NCBI RefSeq assembly: GCF_003201815.1
Contig: NZ_QJKB01000007.1
Span: 1-64,000 of the forward strand
DNA length: 64,000 bases
Origin: Undibacterium pigrum
GTDB taxonomy: Bacteria > Pseudomonadota > Gammaproteobacteria > Burkholderiales > Burkholderiaceae_D
Direction: 5' to 3'
Shown here: positions 8,223 through 16,387 of the stretch, piece after piece
Position numbering within the stretch: position 1 is the first letter of the stretch
Layout: each line of letters opens with the position of its first letter
Program-made: the position numbers and the translations under genes
The notes under the pieces: model-generated
The model's database searches: none
What the model was told of the DNA's origin: nothing
Seen by the model: the letters and a program-made list of their open reading frames with translations, nothing else

Positions 8223-8999
8223 CTATGGTACTGGTTTGGGTATGAGCAAGCCGCTGGCAAGCACTTGAGTTTCGCAGGTCTTGAGTGTGCTTTTGAGCCA
8301 GCGAGACTTGGGATCTCGTTTGAGATGATTGCGCAGGGTATTGATCATCCTTATTGCTGCTGCGCCTTTAGCCAGTAGCAATCGTTGATTGGTTTCGCTT
8401 TCTTTTGACAAAAACTTTGCAGTTTCATTAAACAACGCTTCGGTACGCTGCAATTCTTCTTTATGCATGAGTTGCCCAACCCTGGAGCAAGCGGAGAGTG
8501 AATAGTCAGCGATATACAAGTCTGTCAGTTCACGGAAAAGAAGTTCCCCGGCCAGCTCATATTCCCCTAAATCAAAGGCCAAAATTCCTCGCGGCTGTTT
8601 TGCTAACAAAGATTGTGGGGAATCATATTGACCAAGAAATGTGATGCCATGCCTGGCAATAGTGTCTATCGCACGCTCAAATTGACTTTCTGCAGCAGTC
8701 CATGAAGTTGATCCCGCATCGATACCGCCCGCGCATAAATGGCGGCTGAATCCAACGCAGCGAGGGAAAGAGTCGCCAGACGACAACTGGTATCCCATCC
8801 AGTACGGACCAATCAAAATATTGAAATAGGGATTGCCTCTCGCAGAGAAACTAAAAGCAATCACCCAGACCAGCCTTTGGTCGTCACATGGAAAGCGCCA
8901 GTATATTGGCGTATCGTTTTTCCCTTTGATAAACCCCAGTTCTGCCATACGGCTTGTCAAGGTTTTGAAGTAGGTTTTCTTAAACTCCTGGTAGTTCAT
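8223..8999 (-). CDS. Hypothetical protein, unrecognised
   Basis: 258 residues, soluble, no signal peptide. The N-terminal 90 residues look like a compact alpha/beta domain (FKTLTSRMAELGFIKGKND, RLVWVIAFSFSARGNPYFNI), a layout also seen in DUF4304-like proteins. The C-terminal half is helical. A good ribosome binding site (GGAG, 8 bases before ATG on the minus strand) supports the start. It stands alone, convergent with the MFS gene. I cannot name a function. Confidence 0.75.
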   Translation of the reverse strand: MNYQEFKKTYFKTLTSRMAELGFIKGKNDTPIYWRFPCDDQRLVWVIAFSFSARGNPYFNILIGPYWMGYQLSSGDSFPRCVGFSRHLCAGGIDAGSTSWTAAESQFERAIDTIARHGITFLGQYDSPQSLLAKQPRGILAFDLGEYELAGELLFRELTDLYIADYSLSACSRVGQLMHKEELQRTEALFNETAKFLSKESETNQRLLLAKGAAAIRMINTLRNHLKRDPKSRWLKSTLKTCETQVLASGLLIPKPVP

Positions 9000-9207
9000 G
9001 ACACTGCTCCGTTCGGCGTTTCAATGTACTCTACCGGCTGATTTCTGATGCTTACACTCTGCCTTACATCATCAAGATAGGCAGTTTATATCAGGTCGAT
9101 CAATAATTATTATCGGCTCATACTTCAATGCGAAAATATAGTTATCTGCTCTATGAAGCGTTGCGAAAAAGTGCGCATTTCCTGTTGCTCAATCAGTAGG
9201 AACCCAT
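9000..9207. other. Intergenic, no feature recognised
   Basis: AT-rich sequence upstream of the leftward gene at 8999. It should contain that gene's promoter, but no convincing -10/-35 pair stands out. Confidence 0.5.
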
Positions 9208-9236
9208 TTGACAACTGATAAAAACAGGATTATTCT
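9208..9236 (+). promoter_or_regulatory. Sigma70-type promoter
   Basis: Perfect -35 TTGACA at 9208-9213, exactly 17-bp spacer, and -10 TATTCT at 9231-9236. Transcription would begin near 9243. No long gene follows; the unit ends at the terminator at 9351-9384. Confidence 0.65.
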
Positions 9237-9242
9237 ATAAAG

Positions 9243-9385
9243 ATGAAAACACTGAGCATACTCTTTTTTACCTCCGCCCTCCCGGCATGTCAGACGACAT
9301 CCCGGGGCCGCTGATGTGTGCCCGTTGAAACTCTGATCAGATTGAATCAGAAAAAAAACAAAGGCCCACAAGGGCCTTTTTTGTT
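9243..9385 (+). ncRNA. Candidate small transcript (sRNA or micro-lipoprotein mRNA)
   Basis: Runs from the start site predicted by the promoter at 9208-9236 to an intrinsic terminator, about 140 nt. It contains a strong stem-loop at about 9281-9306 (11-bp arms CCCGGCATGTC / GACATCCCGGG with one mismatch, AGAC loop). It also holds a 23-codon frame at 9243-9314 (MKTLSILFFTSALPACQTT...) resembling a lipoprotein signal peptide with Cys at 16, but that ATG has no ribosome binding site. It may be an independent sRNA, or the attenuated leader of the downstream EF-G gene. Confidence 0.45.
9351..9384 (+). terminator. Intrinsic terminator
   Basis: Stem AAGGCCC (9361-9367) and GGGCCTT (9372-9378) with loop ACAA, then TTTT. 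An A-tract precedes the stem, so it could work on either strand. It closes the short unit that starts at 9243. Confidence 0.85.
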
Positions 9386-9508
9386 TTCCAGCACTTTGTT
9401 TCCGGTACTTTGTTTTTGCCCTTGATAACCAAAAACTCAGCACCACTTTAGTAAGCACTTTTAATTGTAACTAGTACCAAACATTCTCTCATTGAGGAGC
9501 CATATAAC

Positions 9509-9547
9509 ATGAAGTCAGCAGATGTAGAACGCGCGCGGGTCCACTGA
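9509..9547 (+). CDS. Candidate 12-residue leader peptide upstream of the EF-G gene
   Basis: ATG at 9509 has a clear SD (GAGGAG, 9494-9499) and encodes MKSADVERARVH before TGA. The following 75 nt up to the EF-G start are GC-rich with partly complementary segments (GGTGGTCG near 9556 and CCCACGACC near 9593). This organisation fits translational or ribosome-stalling control, but no defined riboswitch is recognised. Confidence 0.4.
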   Translation: MKSADVERARVH

Positions 9548-9621
9548 AATAAGGGTGGTCGCATGGCCCCGCGGCGCTGTCACCAAGACAACCCCACGAC
9601 CGCTCGCTATGAAAGATCATC

Positions 9622-11697
9622 ATGACGAACACTGTCCCCCGTGCCGCTTCCAACAAGGCATCTGCTCACTCTGCGCGTAACAACTGGCGCAACTTTGGCA
9701 TCATCGCGCACATAGACGCTGGCAAGACCACGCTGTCTGAACGCATCCTGTTTAAAACCGGCGAAATCCACCGCACTGGCGAAGTCCATGAAGGCAATGC
9801 CACCATGGATACCATGGCACTGGAAAAAGAACGCGGCATCACCATTGGTGCAGCGGCGACCCGCTGTGTCTGGAACGGCCATGAATTCACGCTGATTGAT
9901 ACACCAGGCCATATCGACTTTGCGATAGAAGTTGAACGCTCTCTACGCGTGCTTGATGGTGCCATCACCGTCTTGTCCGGCGTCGCTGGCGTGCAGCCGC
10001 AGACCGAGACTGTCTGGCATCAGGCTGAGAAACATGGCGTACCCATGATCATCTTCGTCAACAAGATGGACCAGACCGGCGCTGACTTTGCCCGTGTCAC
10101 AGAACAAGTGCGCAAGCAACTCGGTGCGCGCCCTGTGCCACTGGCGATACCTGTAGGCGCGGCGGACGAGTTTGGTGGCGTCATCGATGTCTTGCAACAG
10201 CGTCTGTTGCACTGGGATGCCAAGGGCAATATGACGGTGCTGGCTTTGCCTGCAGAACTGCAGGCGCAAGCCCAGGCGGCTTATGCCTATGCAGCCTCGA
10301 TTGCGGCAGAAGCGAGTGATGCATTGACGGATGCCTATCTGGCGAACGACACGCTGACCCATGCAGAAATTTTGCAAGGTTTGCGTAGCCTGACGCTGGC
10401 CAGAAAAGCCACGCCCATGCTGGCAGGTTCTGCGTATAAAAACGCAGGCATAGAACCGCTGCTTGATGCCGTGATTGACTGGCTGCCTGCGCCTGACGAC
10501 CGCGCTGCTCCTGTGGCTACCTTGAATGGTGAAAGTGTGACCGTGGCAACTGGCGATGCTGATCCTCTGGCCGCGCTGGTGTTCAAGGTCACGCATGATG
10601 AACATGGCTCGCTGGCGTTTGTGCGTATTTATGGTGGTAGCTTGCATGAAGGTGAAACCATCTGGAATGCCAGCCTGGATAGTTCTGTACGCATAGGCCG
10701 TCTGTATGTCGTGCATGCGGATGAACGTACCAGTACCACGCAGTCTGGCGCGGGCAGTATCATCGCCATCGCCAACCTGAAAGACGCGCTGACCGGGCAA
10801 ACTTTGTCCAGCAAGGCGCAAGCGTGGACGCTGGAAACCATTCATGCGGGTGAGCCCGTGGTGGCGCTGGCGGTTGAACCAGGCAGTGGCACTGACCGTG
10901 CCAAGATGCTGGCTGCACTCGACAAGTTCCGTCGTGAAGATCCGTCTTTGTGTCTGGAAAACAATGTCGAGACTGGCGAGACTATTTTGTGGGGCATGGG
11001 TGAATTGCATCTGGATGTGGTGCTCGAACGTGCCCGCCGTGAAGCTGCGGTGGATATACGTGTCGGCGCGCCGCATGTGGCTTACAAGGAAACCATGGGT
11101 CTGCGTATGGTCGAAGCAGAAGGCAAGCTCGACAAGCAAAACGGCGGCAAAGGCATGTATGCCCGCGTTGTCGTGCGGCTTGAGTTGCTGGATGAAGGCG
11201 ATTTTGCCTTTGCCAATGTCGTCAAAGGCGGCGTGATACCGACGGCGTTTTTCCCGGCTGTTGAAAAAGGCGTACAGCAGGCCATGCAACAAGGCCCGCT
11301 GGGGCAAAAAGTGACAGGCGTCAAAGTCACTTTGCTCGATGGTGATTTCCATGCCGTTGACAGTAACGAAATGGCCTTCATCATCGCCGCCAAGGAAGCC
11401 GTGCTGGCAGGCTTGCGCAAGGCCAGCCCGGTCTTGCTTGAACCTGTCATGAAAGTGACTGTCGATGCCCCCGCCATCAATACCGGCGATGTCATCGGTG
11501 ACTTGCAAAGACGCAGTGGCCGCGTGTTGGGCATCACAGAAAACACAGGTCGTGTTGAAGTGGTGGCCGATGTGCCCCTGACCAGGCTGTTCGGTCATAC
11601 GAATGACTTGCGTTCCTTGTCACAGGGCAGGGCATTTGCGAGCTCAGTCTACGCGCGTCATTCGGCTTGTGATGTGGCTGAGGCGTCGTTTGTGTAA
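9622..11697 (+). CDS. fusA: Translation elongation factor G paralogue
   Basis: 691 residues. All GTPase motifs are present: AHIDAGKTT (about residues 29-37), RGIT switch I, DTPGH switch II, NKMD and the SAYKN G5 motif. Domains II-V follow, ending VPLTRLFGHTNDLRSLSQGRA as in EF-G. It is not in a ribosomal-protein operon, and domain II is shortened and divergent (VRIYGGSLHEGETIWN), suggesting a secondary EF-G (EF-G2-like) acting in translocation or recycling. Start: ATG 9622 with GAAAGA upstream. An intrinsic terminator follows at 11769. A decayed second copy of its 3' end lies at 14569-14678. Confidence 0.9.
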   Translation: MTNTVPRAASNKASAHSARNNWRNFGIIAHIDAGKTTLSERILFKTGEIHRTGEVHEGNATMDTMALEKERGITIGAAATRCVWNGHEFTLIDTPGHIDFAIEVERSLRVLDGAITVLSGVAGVQPQTETVWHQAEKHGVPMIIFVNKMDQTGADFARVTEQVRKQLGARPVPLAIPVGAADEFGGVIDVLQQRLLHWDAKGNMTVLALPAELQAQAQAAYAYAASIAAEASDALTDAYLANDTLTHAEILQGLRSLTLARKATPMLAGSAYKNAGIEPLLDAVIDWLPAPDDRAAPVATLNGESVTVATGDADPLAALVFKVTHDEHGSLAFVRIYGGSLHEGETIWNASLDSSVRIGRLYVVHADERTSTTQSGAGSIIAIANLKDALTGQTLSSKAQAWTLETIHAGEPVVALAVEPGSGTDRAKMLAALDKFRREDPSLCLENNVETGETILWGMGELHLDVVLERARREAAVDIRVGAPHVAYKETMGLRMVEAEGKLDKQNGGKGMYARVVVRLELLDEGDFAFANVVKGGVIPTAFFPAVEKGVQQAMQQGPLGQKVTGVKVTLLDGDFHAVDSNEMAFIIAAKEAVLAGLRKASPVLLEPVMKVTVDAPAINTGDVIGDLQRRSGRVLGITENTGRVEVVADVPLTRLFGHTNDLRSLSQGRAFASSVYARHSACDVAEASFV

Positions 11698-11768
11698 GGC
11701 GTGCAAGCTGTAGCAATCGTGGATAACAGGCAGGCGGCATGTTTGTTTTGTTGTTCACGAAGTAGTAT

Positions 11769-11800
11769 GAAAAAGCCAGGGCCGGTGCTCTGGCTTTTTT
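11769..11800 (+). terminator. Intrinsic terminator after EF-G gene
   Basis: AAAAAGCCAGGGC, loop CGGT, GCTCTGGCTTTTTT, with one G-U pair. An almost identical copy ends the decayed EF-G remnant at 14745-14777. Confidence 0.9.
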
Positions 11801-12198
11801 GTTGTTTTATGCAATAAAGTGTTAAATTGTCTTTCAAATTTTATTATTTTTACTATCATGGAAGCAACTTGTCTTTCGATGTGCGAAGTGTTGTCGTAGA
11901 TCAATATGTGCATTTTAAAATGCACTACGCTGGGTTTAAGAGCTGTTGATTGAACAGGGCCAGCAGGCGGTTTATCCATCTGTTTGCCGGAGCAAAAATC
12001 TGGTGATGAAGTGACGCTTGCAATTCTCTTCAGGCGTAACTGCAAATCATTGCGGCATTTTGTTGATCACCTGATTTCTGCCCCAAATCCACTGATTTTG
12101 TATAGATACAAAGATGTGTCCAATTCCCCGGCAAGGGACCTGGATTTTCGGCCGGGCCCGCTTTGTGGCCAGTGATCGTTGTGGATTTGGAGTGCAAT
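11801..12198. other. Intergenic region upstream of cheW
   Basis: About 400 bp, AT-rich on the left. It should hold the promoter of the cheW-receptor unit; several TA-rich hexamers exist (for example near 12100) but none is convincing. No coding frame supported. Confidence 0.5.
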
Positions 12199-12699
12199 AT
12201 GGCAACTCATACAGGCAGCCAGTCAAGCAATACTTCCAATATACCTGGTGAATACCTTGCCTTTCGTCTCGGTAGCGAAGAATACGGCGTCGATATCCAA
12301 AAAGTGCAAGAACTGCGTGGCTACGAGCCTGTCAGCACGATCGCTGGCGCGCCTGAATATGTAAAAGGTGTGGTCAATTTGCGCGGCGTGATCGTGCCCA
12401 TTTTCGATATGCGCATCCGGCTCAAACTGGGAAGCGCAAGTTATAACGACTCCACGGTCGTCATCGTTTTGCATGCTGCGGGCCGCACCGTTGGTGTCGT
12501 TGTAGACGGCGTCTCTGATGTGACCGCGCTCACGCCAGCGCAAATCAAACCTGCACCTGACTTTCATACAGACATCAATGCAAATTATGTCACAGGGCTA
12601 GGGATACAGGATGAGCGTATGCTCATTCTGATTAATATGGACTTGCTCTTGCTGGACGAAGTCGAGTCCGCCGACGAATCCGAAGTCGATAGTTCCTGA
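12199..12699 (+). CDS. cheW: Chemotaxis coupling protein CheW
   Basis: 166 residues, single CheW domain: [20 protein letters not shown], then [27 protein letters not shown] and a terminal amphipathic helix. It couples chemoreceptors to the CheA kinase at the inner membrane. ATG 12199 is chosen because GGAG lies at 12189-12192; the frame extends 12 codons further upstream without support. It is directly followed (133 bp) by a receptor gene, its probable partner. The acidic tail ([14 protein letters not shown]) is typical. No other che genes are in the window. Confidence 0.92.
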   Translation: MATHTGSQSSNTSNIPGEYLAFRLGSEEYGVDIQKVQELRGYEPVSTIAGAPEYVKGVVNLRGVIVPIFDMRIRLKLGSASYNDSTVVIVLHAAGRTVGVVVDGVSDVTALTPAQIKPAPDFHTDINANYVTGLGIQDERMLILINMDLLLLDEVESADESEVDSS

Positions 12700-12832
12700 T
12701 CCCACCTGCATGCCGTGCCGGTTCATGATAGGTGACCACTGTCCACCGCCATCACCCCCCTCTTTGTTTTTCCGTGTTCGCAATTTCATTGTTTCATCCA
12801 CTGTGCATGAATTTTTGAATGAGGTTACTCTT

Positions 12833-14512
12833 ATGCGTAACAATCAACCAGTCAGCGGGAAAGAAGTTGAAGTCAAGGATGGTCAATCCATCGTTTCTAA
12901 AACTGATCTCCAGGGCAATATCCTGTATTGCAATCCCACCTTTATTGAAATCAGCGGCTTTGAAGAGCATGAGCTGATAGGCTCGCCGCATAATCTGGTG
13001 CGCCATCCGGATATGCCGGTGCAGGCCTTTGCCGATCTGTGGGGTTCTGTCAGAGAGGGACGGCAATGGGATGGCATGGTCAAGAATCGTTGCAAGAATG
13101 GTGACCATTATTGGGTGCGGGCGAACGTCACACCCGTCATCGAGAAAAACCAGGTGGTGGGTTATATGTCGGTCAGGACCAAGCCCAGCCGCGCCGAGAT
13201 TGCTGACGCTGAAAAACTCTATCAGCGTATGCGTGAAGACAAATCTGGCAGCATGAAATTACGGCATGGACAATTGATCAGCACTGGCCTGGTGGGCCGC
13301 GTCCAGCGTGCACTGGAAATGTCTGGCACCAGCAAACTGGTGCTGGGCATGCTAGCTATTTTTGCTGTCATCCTGGCTGGCAGTGTGGCGCAATTCATGC
13401 GTACTGGCCTGCAGTTGTTTGACCTGGCAGCCTTGTGCCTGGCAGGCATCCTGATTGCCTGGAATACCTTTACTATCCACCGTGCCTACATCCAGCCGCT
13501 GCAACAAGCCATTCTGGCAGCCAGAACCATGGCTGGAGGTGACCTGACGACGGCAGTACCCAAAGGTGACGACAGCGAGATGGGGCAGTTGATGCAAGCC
13601 ATGCGGCAGATGAATATCAATCTTGTGTCCATCATTGGTGATGTTCGTACCAATGTCAATTCCATCACCCTTGGCAGTAGAGAGATCGCCGATGGCAATC
13701 TTGAATTGTCTAACCGCACCGAATCACAAGCCTCCAATCTGGAGGAGACTGCCGCCAGCATGGAAGAATTTGCATCCACCATCAAACAAAATTCTGATAG
13801 TGCGACGCAAGCCAGCCAATTGGCAGAGGCAGAATCAAAGGTGGCGCAGCAGGGCGGTGATATGGTCAACAAGGTTGGCAGCACCATGCATGAGATCAGT
13901 GACTCGGCAAAGAGTATAGAAAACATTATCAGCCTGATTGATGGCATTGCATTCCAGACCAATATCCTTGCATTGAATGCCGCTGTAGAAGCAGCGCGGG
14001 CAGGTGAACAAGGGCGCGGGTTTGCGGTCGTTGCCAGTGAAGTGCGCAATCTTGCCCAGCGTTCTGCTTCTGCCGCCAAAGAGATCAAGACACTCATCGG
14101 TGACTCCATGAGCAAGGTTGACACTGGCAACAAGCTCGTCGAGGAATCAGCCAGGACTATGGCGCAACTGGTGTTGTCAGTACAAAATGTGACCAGCATT
14201 ATTCATGAGATCAGCAATGCCAGCAGCGAGCAGAGTGACGGTGTTGAGCAAATGAACCAGGCAATCACGCAAATGGATGAGCTGACACAGCAAAATGCAG
14301 CCATGGTGGAAGAAGCCGCCGCATCCGCAAACAGCCTGGCGGAAGAAAGCAAGAACTTGCAGCAGGCACTCAGCGTATTCAAACTCAATGAAGCTGGCCA
14401 GGCATCGACACGCTCAAGATCGGTCAGCATCCAGCGCGCAATTCAGGTAAAGCCAGCCAGGGCGAACGATGGCAAGTCAGGAGGCAAGCAACTGCAGTAC
14501 AGGGCTGCTTGA
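12833..14512 (+). CDS. PAS-containing methyl-accepting chemotaxis protein (Aer-like)
   Basis: 559 residues. An N-terminal PAS domain (about 15-120; [39 protein letters not shown]) is of the Aer redox/energy-sensor type. Two close hydrophobic segments (about 165-210) with only a short loop follow, so there is no periplasmic ligand domain. Then a HAMP-like linker and the cytoplasmic signalling domain with the hairpin tip ([28 protein letters not shown]). It probably senses an internal redox or energy signal. ATG 12833 is preceded by GAGGT (12821). No C-terminal CheR/CheB-binding pentapeptide is seen. Confidence 0.92.
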   Translation: MRNNQPVSGKEVEVKDGQSIVSKTDLQGNILYCNPTFIEISGFEEHELIGSPHNLVRHPDMPVQAFADLWGSVREGRQWDGMVKNRCKNGDHYWVRANVTPVIEKNQVVGYMSVRTKPSRAEIADAEKLYQRMREDKSGSMKLRHGQLISTGLVGRVQRALEMSGTSKLVLGMLAIFAVILAGSVAQFMRTGLQLFDLAALCLAGILIAWNTFTIHRAYIQPLQQAILAARTMAGGDLTTAVPKGDDSEMGQLMQAMRQMNINLVSIIGDVRTNVNSITLGSREIADGNLELSNRTESQASNLEETAASMEEFASTIKQNSDSATQASQLAEAESKVAQQGGDMVNKVGSTMHEISDSAKSIENIISLIDGIAFQTNILALNAAVEAARAGEQGRGFAVVASEVRNLAQRSASAAKEIKTLIGDSMSKVDTGNKLVEESARTMAQLVLSVQNVTSIIHEISNASSEQSDGVEQMNQAITQMDELTQQNAAMVEEAAASANSLAEESKNLQQALSVFKLNEAGQASTRSRSVSIQRAIQVKPARANDGKSGGKQLQYRAA

Positions 14513-14568
14513 TAATTCCAGTTCGTGCCGGGGCCTGTGTATCGTAGGCGCGGCAGTAGCACATCACT

Positions 14569-14678
14569 AAAGAAGTGGTGCTGGCAATCTTGTGCAAGGC
14601 CAGCCCGGTTATGTTTGAGCCAGACCTGTCTATGTGCGTCATGCGGCTTGTGACGCGGATGAGGCGTCGTTTGTGTAA
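14569..14678 (+). pseudogene. Decayed 3' remnant of a second EF-G gene
   Basis: Bases 14569-14630 match the EF-G gene at about 11389-11450 (AAGGCCAGCCCGG core), and 14632-14678 match about 11649-11695 including the stop codon (GAGGCGTCGTTTGTGTAA). About 200 bp between the two blocks are missing. A copy of the EF-G terminator follows at 14745. This shows an ancestral duplication or recombination spanning the cheW-receptor pair. Confidence 0.8.
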
Positions 14679-14744
14679 GCTGTGTTGAATGTGGATGATG
14701 GGCTAGCTGTAGTCTGGTTTGCCTGTTGTTGGCAAGCTATTATG

Positions 14745-14777
14745 AAAAAAGCCAGGGCGGGTGCTCTGGCTTTTTTC
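14745..14777 (+). terminator. Intrinsic terminator (copy of EF-G terminator)
   Basis: GAAAAAAGCCAGGGCGGGTG.. then CTCTGGCTTTTTT. Nearly identical to 11769-11800. It now lies downstream of the receptor gene and can terminate that transcript. Confidence 0.88.
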
Positions 14778-14816
14778 TTGGTGTTTTGGATGGGTGCGAT
14801 ACTTCAGCCCTTGCTG

Positions 14817-14861
14817 TGCAATAGCTTAGTGGTACACAAAGTGTACCACTAAGCTATTGCA
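14817..14861. repeat. Perfect 21-bp inverted repeat with 3-nt centre
   Basis: Left arm 14817-14837 and right arm 14841-14861 are exact inverse complements around AAA. The arm begins TGCAATAGCTTAGTGG. There is no T-tract after it, so it is not a standard terminator. It lies 165 bp before the Fic promoter and may be an operator, a replication or recombination site, or a transcript stabiliser. Confidence 0.9.
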
Positions 14862-14887
14862 CATGAAGAAATGAGTTATAGTACTCC

Positions 14888-14925
14888 TAATATCCGCCAA
14901 ATCATTCGCCAACTTATTCGCCATG
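14888..14925. repeat. Three 12-bp direct repeats upstream of Fic gene
   Basis: ATCCGCCAAATC, ATTCGCCAACTT and ATTCGCCATGAA follow each other at 12-bp spacing. Two further TCGCCA/GCGCCA motifs occur near 14983 and 14996. Regular 12-bp spacing suggests an iterated protein-binding site. Confidence 0.65.
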
Positions 14926-14989
14926 AAATTAATAACTCATTGTTTTTAAAGTAATTTATGGTGATTATCTTGTTTTAAATGATTCGCCA

Positions 14990-15019
14990 TTGGATGCGCC
15001 ATTTTCATATGGTTATAAT
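14990..15019 (+). promoter_or_regulatory. Sigma70-type promoter of the Fic gene
   Basis: TTGGAT (14990-14995), 18-bp spacer, perfect -10 TATAAT (15014-15019). Transcription would start near 15026, giving a leader of only about 12 nt before ATG 15038, or a leaderless message from ATG 15026. Confidence 0.7.
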
Positions 15020-15037
15020 GCTTGCATGGAAGATAGT

Positions 15038-16258
15038 ATGAGTAAATATCATTACAATAATCCTCACCAGATGCAGCCCATGCTTCCAGGTGAATCAAAA
15101 TTAAATGATTTACGGCCACTGGCGGCTGATCTTATTAACAAGGCCAAAGATCTTGCTGCGCAAGGTATGCCACATTTGCGTGCCTTGCTGCGGGAAACCT
15201 TGCGGCCCATGAATTCTTTTTATACCAATAAGATAGAAGGGCAGCACACAGAACCCTTGTTGATAGAAAGGGCGATGAACAAAGATTTTTCCAGTCAGCC
15301 AGATGAAGCACGCAAGCAACGTATCGCCGTTGCCCATATAGAAACCGAGCGCTGGGCTGAAGCAACTTACCCGCACTTTGATGCTTCTATTTTTTTTCAA
15401 GCGGATGTAACGCAAACCATCCACCGTCATTTGCATGCACAACTCTTGCCTGAAGACCTGATTCAGTTCAATGAAGATGCTGTCAGGCAAGTGGTGTTGC
15501 CAGGGATATGGCGTGAAGTGGGTGTCATCGTTGGGCAGCATATTCCCCCAGATCCGGTGACCGTGCACTTGTTTATGAAAAAATGGCATGAGGCTTACCA
15601 AAATGCGCGGGCGGGTGAAACTGCGGTCATTGCCTTGCTCGCGGCACATCACAGGCTGGCCTGGATACATCCTTTTTTAGATGGCAATGGTCGCACTGCA
15701 CGTCTGCACACACATGTCGGGCTGAACGCATTGGGTTTGACGCAAGGTCTATGGTCGCCTATGCGTGGCCTGGCGCGTCAGCAAGAAAGCTATTATGAGC
15801 ACCTGATCAGTGCTGACCGTGTGCGTCAGGGTGATCTGGATGGCAGGGGCAATTTGACTGAAAAAGGCCTGGTCGCGTTTATTGAATTTTTTATCAAGGT
15901 TTGCCTGGATCAGATTTCTTTCATGAATAATTTGCTTGATATTGCCGGTTTTGAAAATCGTCTTGCGCAAATGCTGGCGGCTGAATCAACCCGTAAAGAA
16001 ACCAGGTATTTGAAGCTGGAGGCGGCAGTGCCCCTGGCTTATCTGGGTAGTGTTAAAACTCTGGAAAGAAGCAGATTTAAAAACATGATGGGTTTGGCAG
16101 ATCGCACAGCAGACCGTGTTCTTGCAGATTTATTCAAACTGGGGGTGATCACTTCATCAAGCCCTAAAGGCCCGGTGGAACTGGCTGCACCTTTGTATAT
16201 GTTTCGCTATCTTTTCCCCAAGCTTTGGCCAGAGGCGGAAGCAAATACACAAGTATAA
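15038..16258 (+). CDS. Fic-domain protein (probable AMP-transferase)
   Basis: About 406 residues. The Fic motif HPFLDGNGRTAR is complete (His about 211). An N-terminal inhibitory motif T-x-x-x-E-G (TNKIEG, about 63-68) identifies a class II, self-inhibited Fic enzyme. The C-terminal 110 residues look like a winged helix (DRTADRVLADLFKLGVITSS), usual in this subfamily, so DNA binding or autoregulation is possible. Start 15038 has GGAAGA upstream; ATG 15026 is also possible and would be leaderless. Fic enzymes transfer AMP from ATP to target-protein hydroxyls; the target is unknown. Confidence 0.9.
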   Translation: MSKYHYNNPHQMQPMLPGESKLNDLRPLAADLINKAKDLAAQGMPHLRALLRETLRPMNSFYTNKIEGQHTEPLLIERAMNKDFSSQPDEARKQRIAVAHIETERWAEATYPHFDASIFFQADVTQTIHRHLHAQLLPEDLIQFNEDAVRQVVLPGIWREVGVIVGQHIPPDPVTVHLFMKKWHEAYQNARAGETAVIALLAAHHRLAWIHPFLDGNGRTARLHTHVGLNALGLTQGLWSPMRGLARQQESYYEHLISADRVRQGDLDGRGNLTEKGLVAFIEFFIKVCLDQISFMNNLLDIAGFENRLAQMLAAESTRKETRYLKLEAAVPLAYLGSVKTLERSRFKNMMGLADRTADRVLADLFKLGVITSSSPKGPVELAAPLYMFRYLFPKLWPEAEANTQV

Positions 16259-16387
16259 ATGTACTAATCTCTCTTCTGTATACTCTCGCAAGCACCATCC
16301 TGGTGCATACTTCCCCAGGCGTTTGCTCAGCGTGATCAGACAGGCAAGCCTTGATGCACTAAAAATCAACATCTCCGGCAAGTTTTA

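Noticed and set aside
9609..9680. 23-codon cysteine-rich frame overlapping the EF-G start (CPPC, CSLC)
   Set aside because: No ribosome binding site and entirely determined by overlap with the EF-G 5' end; probably chance.
9943..11598. 551-codon open frame antisense to the EF-G gene
   Set aside because: Antisense shadow of a GC-biased gene: His/Gln/Arg-rich translation, no ribosome binding site, no domain.
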